Shown here piece by piece: positions 62,173-64,000 of a DNA stretch of 64,000 nucleotides. Origin of the DNA: Notolepis coatsorum (Eukaryota; Chordata; Actinopteri; Aulopiformes; Paralepididae); contig OZ020589.1 of the NCBI GenBank assembly GCA_963971535.1, positions 56,703,842 to 56,767,841 on the forward strand, in the 5' to 3' direction. The notes below the pieces were generated by a model. It saw only the letters and a list, made by a program, of their open reading frames with translations, did no database searches and was not told the origin of the DNA. A program made the position numbers and the translations under genes. Positions within the stretch are counted from its first letter, which is position 1. The number at the start of each line of letters is the position of its first letter.

Positions 62173-62630
62173 TGAAGCTGCTGTGTTACGTTTTGTACTA
62201 ATAACAAACACAGAAATCTAAATTGCAAGTTTTATATAATACCAGCTGATGCATCACAGAGGAAAAAGTGGCTGGTGGCTAACGTTCGGCTAACTCGCTC
62301 TGGTGTTGTGGTCGTGGTAGCTACATGCTAAGCTAACGTTAATTACATAACATCGAACCGATAGGAGCTTATCTTATCTAATCTTACATGGTGGTACCAC
62401 GTGTGCCACTACCCGATCAAACATCCACGTAAGATTAGATAAGATAAACTCCTATCGGTTCGATATTATGTAATTAACGTTAGCTTAGCATGTAGCTACC
62501 CCGACCACAACACCAGAGCGAGTTAGCCCAACGTTAGCCACCAGCCACTTTTTCCTCCGTGATGGTATAAAACTTGCGATTTGGATTTCTGTTTTTGTCA
62601 TTAGTTCAACGCGTAACACAGCAGCTCTTT
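62173..62630. repeat. ~455-bp palindrome (arms ~210 bp)
   Basis: The left arm at about 62175-62388 (AGCTGCTGTGTTACG...ATCTTATCTAATCTTA) is matched in reverse complement by about 62430-62628. Roughly 90% identity with only small indels, spacer about 40 bp (around GGTGGTACCACGTGTG). The arms contain GCTAACGTTAGC-like words common in fish transposons. It is likely a foldback/MITE element; a transcript would form a long hairpin. No ORF and no target duplication identified. Confidence 0.9.
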
Positions 62631-63315
62631 GGCATTGTGAAGGACTGAAGAAAATTCCGCTTGATTGTCTTTAATTTGCCGCTTTAACGATCCATTTCTC
62701 CACTAAATGAGCGTACACAATGTACCAGGCGGGGCAGTTTCCCCCCACGCTGCAGTTGCGTAGCAACAACAGACAGGAAGTTGACTTCGAGAATATGCTT
62801 TTATTGATACATACATGAGTAGAGGTAGCATAATGAGAATAAATACCAAAAAGCACAAGTATGGATGAAGTGTGTTTGATCATAAGCTAATCTTGGTGAA
62901 ATGTACGCTGGATGTCATCAAAGTTTGAGCAGCCTTCATCCCCTCTGCTCCCTCTGTGTGGAGCAGCAGAAAGAAAGTACTGTAGGAACTCTTCTCATTG
63001 ACTTCAAAACGAGTCCAAAATTAGGACTATGACAGGCTAATCTATGTCTGATGTCTGCTTTGGAATAGTAGGTCTACCAGTGTATACTCTCTTGCTCTCT
63101 CTTTCTCTCTCTCTGGTCAGGGGAACTTATGGTATGAGGATCCATCATAGTCGCCCTCCACTCTGTAAGGTTTGACACATCGACACTGGCCATTAGCTTC
63201 AAGGACTACACTGTCAGCACAGTTCCGCAAAGAAACACAGTAAAACAAAGGCCAGTTCCCTATGGTAGGTCTAATGTGAAGGCTTTACAGGACCATACCG
63301 GTGTCATTTAGACCA
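62631..63315. other. Unassigned segment
   Basis: No coding domain. A CTCTCTCTTTCTCTCTCTCT tract lies at 63090-63115, and sequence words typical of 3' UTRs or degraded repeats, none assignable. Confidence 0.35.
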
Positions 63316-64000
63316 GCGGTTCTCAACAGGGGTTCCGCGGCACACAGGGGTGCCGCGGAGAGCTGCCAGGGGTGCCGTGAGATGCCCGGCAATGTTCTTT
63401 AAAAATATAGAATGACAACAGTCTTATTTTGAAAATCCTATAGCGGGTCTCATTTCTGCCCACGCGCAGCTCTAGCTATAATAACTAGGCTCCGAAAGCT
63501 AGCAACATTAAGGTCATTATGATACTCTTATTTTGAAAATCCGTGGTGTCGTGACTCATATCCGCTCTACAGCACACAGCCAATAAGGATGCATGTCCAC
63601 ACAGCAGGCTGAGCAGTGAGCAGTAGCTTCTCTCAGCTCAGCAGCAGTAGCCAGCGTCTGGATCTGGAATGCGGACATTGAAACACAGCAAGGATAGTGT
63701 TTTTGCGACCCAAAACAAATCCCTGCTGTTTTATTCCGCAACAGGTCAAATGCATATAACATGCTTTGCAATCCTTGCAATTCCTTTATGACCACATCGT
63801 GTTTAAGACCGGAATTAATGTCCCGTTAGCATAAGCTAACAACAAGCTAAAGCCCTGTTCAGAGCGACAGAGAACAGCAGGGTGGGGACTTAGTTGGAAG
63901 GAGGACTGGGAAGGAGGGGGGGGGGGGGGGGGGGGGGGGGGCATTCTCCCTCTATGTGTGTGCGTTTGAAAAGATATGATGAAGTCAGACTACTATATTA
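63316..64000 (+). mobile_element. hAT-type element, left end (runs off the window)
   Basis: CAGCGGTTCTCAACAGGGGT + TCCGCGGCACACAGGGGTGCCGCGGAGAG is a hAT-style terminus with a GC-rich hairpin (CCGCGGCAC...GTGCCGCGG, 63336-63358). TCTTATTTTGAAAATCC repeats at 63421 and 63527. No transposase frame before the window end. A run of about 28 G lies at 63913-63941. Confidence 0.5.
63913..63941 (+). repeat. Poly-G tract
   Basis: AAGGA followed by about 28 consecutive G. Length may be assembly-limited. Confidence 0.9.

Overview
The window looks like repeat-saturated nuclear DNA of a ray-finned (teleost) fish; I cannot name the species. The evidence is the mixture of elements: L2/CR1-type LINEs, a Tx1/L1-clade LINE, a Penelope-like element, DIRS tyrosine-recombinase retrotransposons, Gypsy pol, solo LTRs, hAT and Harbinger-type DNA transposons, tRNA-derived SINEs, and long (CA)n and (AG)n tracts. 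I see no bacterial gene organisation, no CRISPR array, no rRNA gene and no recognisable single-copy host gene. Almost every coding stretch belongs to a mobile element, and most are broken.

Layout. 1-12.6 kb: an inverted DIRS element (recombinase at 1.4-2.4 kb, RT/RNase H remnants either side) split by an almost complete minus-strand L2-type LINE (3.2-6.6 kb), then a minus-strand Gypsy pol (7.6-10.8 kb) and another DIRS-like terminus (12.3-12.6 kb). 12.6-15.3 kb: a 34-36 bp minisatellite interrupted by a hAT element with a perfect 8-bp target duplication. 17.4-20.9 kb: a Penelope-like element with RT and GIY-YIG parts, itself interrupted. 20.9-22.8 kb: a short LTR retrotransposon with both LTRs. 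23.0-23.8 kb: a solo LTR. 23.8-25.3 kb: a degenerate L2-clade RT. 26.9-28.9 kb: a second hAT inside a minisatellite. 29.5-31.8 kb: a hAT transposase pseudogene split by a solo LTR. 32.3-39.5 kb: stacked LINE pieces, including a LINE whose esterase-type ORF1 was hit by another L2. 39.7-42.7 kb: nested inverted repeats and a Harbinger-type MITE. 43.3-45.1 kb: a DIRS gag. 48.0-52.7 kb: a mosaic Tx1-clade LINE inserted into the tRNA-like head of a SINE. 54.7-55.8 kb: a DNA transposon carrying a SINE. 57.1-58.8 kb: a three-exon coding unit with consensus, phase-consistent splice sites. 59.3-64 kb: minisatellite, LINE tail, a 450-bp palindrome and hAT ends.

The elements do not form a pathway; the order of events is what can be read. 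Nested insertions with target duplications show which element landed in which. The most interesting items are the 57.1-58.8 kb spliced unit (a probable uncharacterised transposon-encoded protein), the mosaic Tx1-type LINE with a duplicated ORF2 start, the hammerhead-like retroelement tails, and the 62.2-62.6 kb palindrome. All family calls come from motif recognition alone, without database searches.
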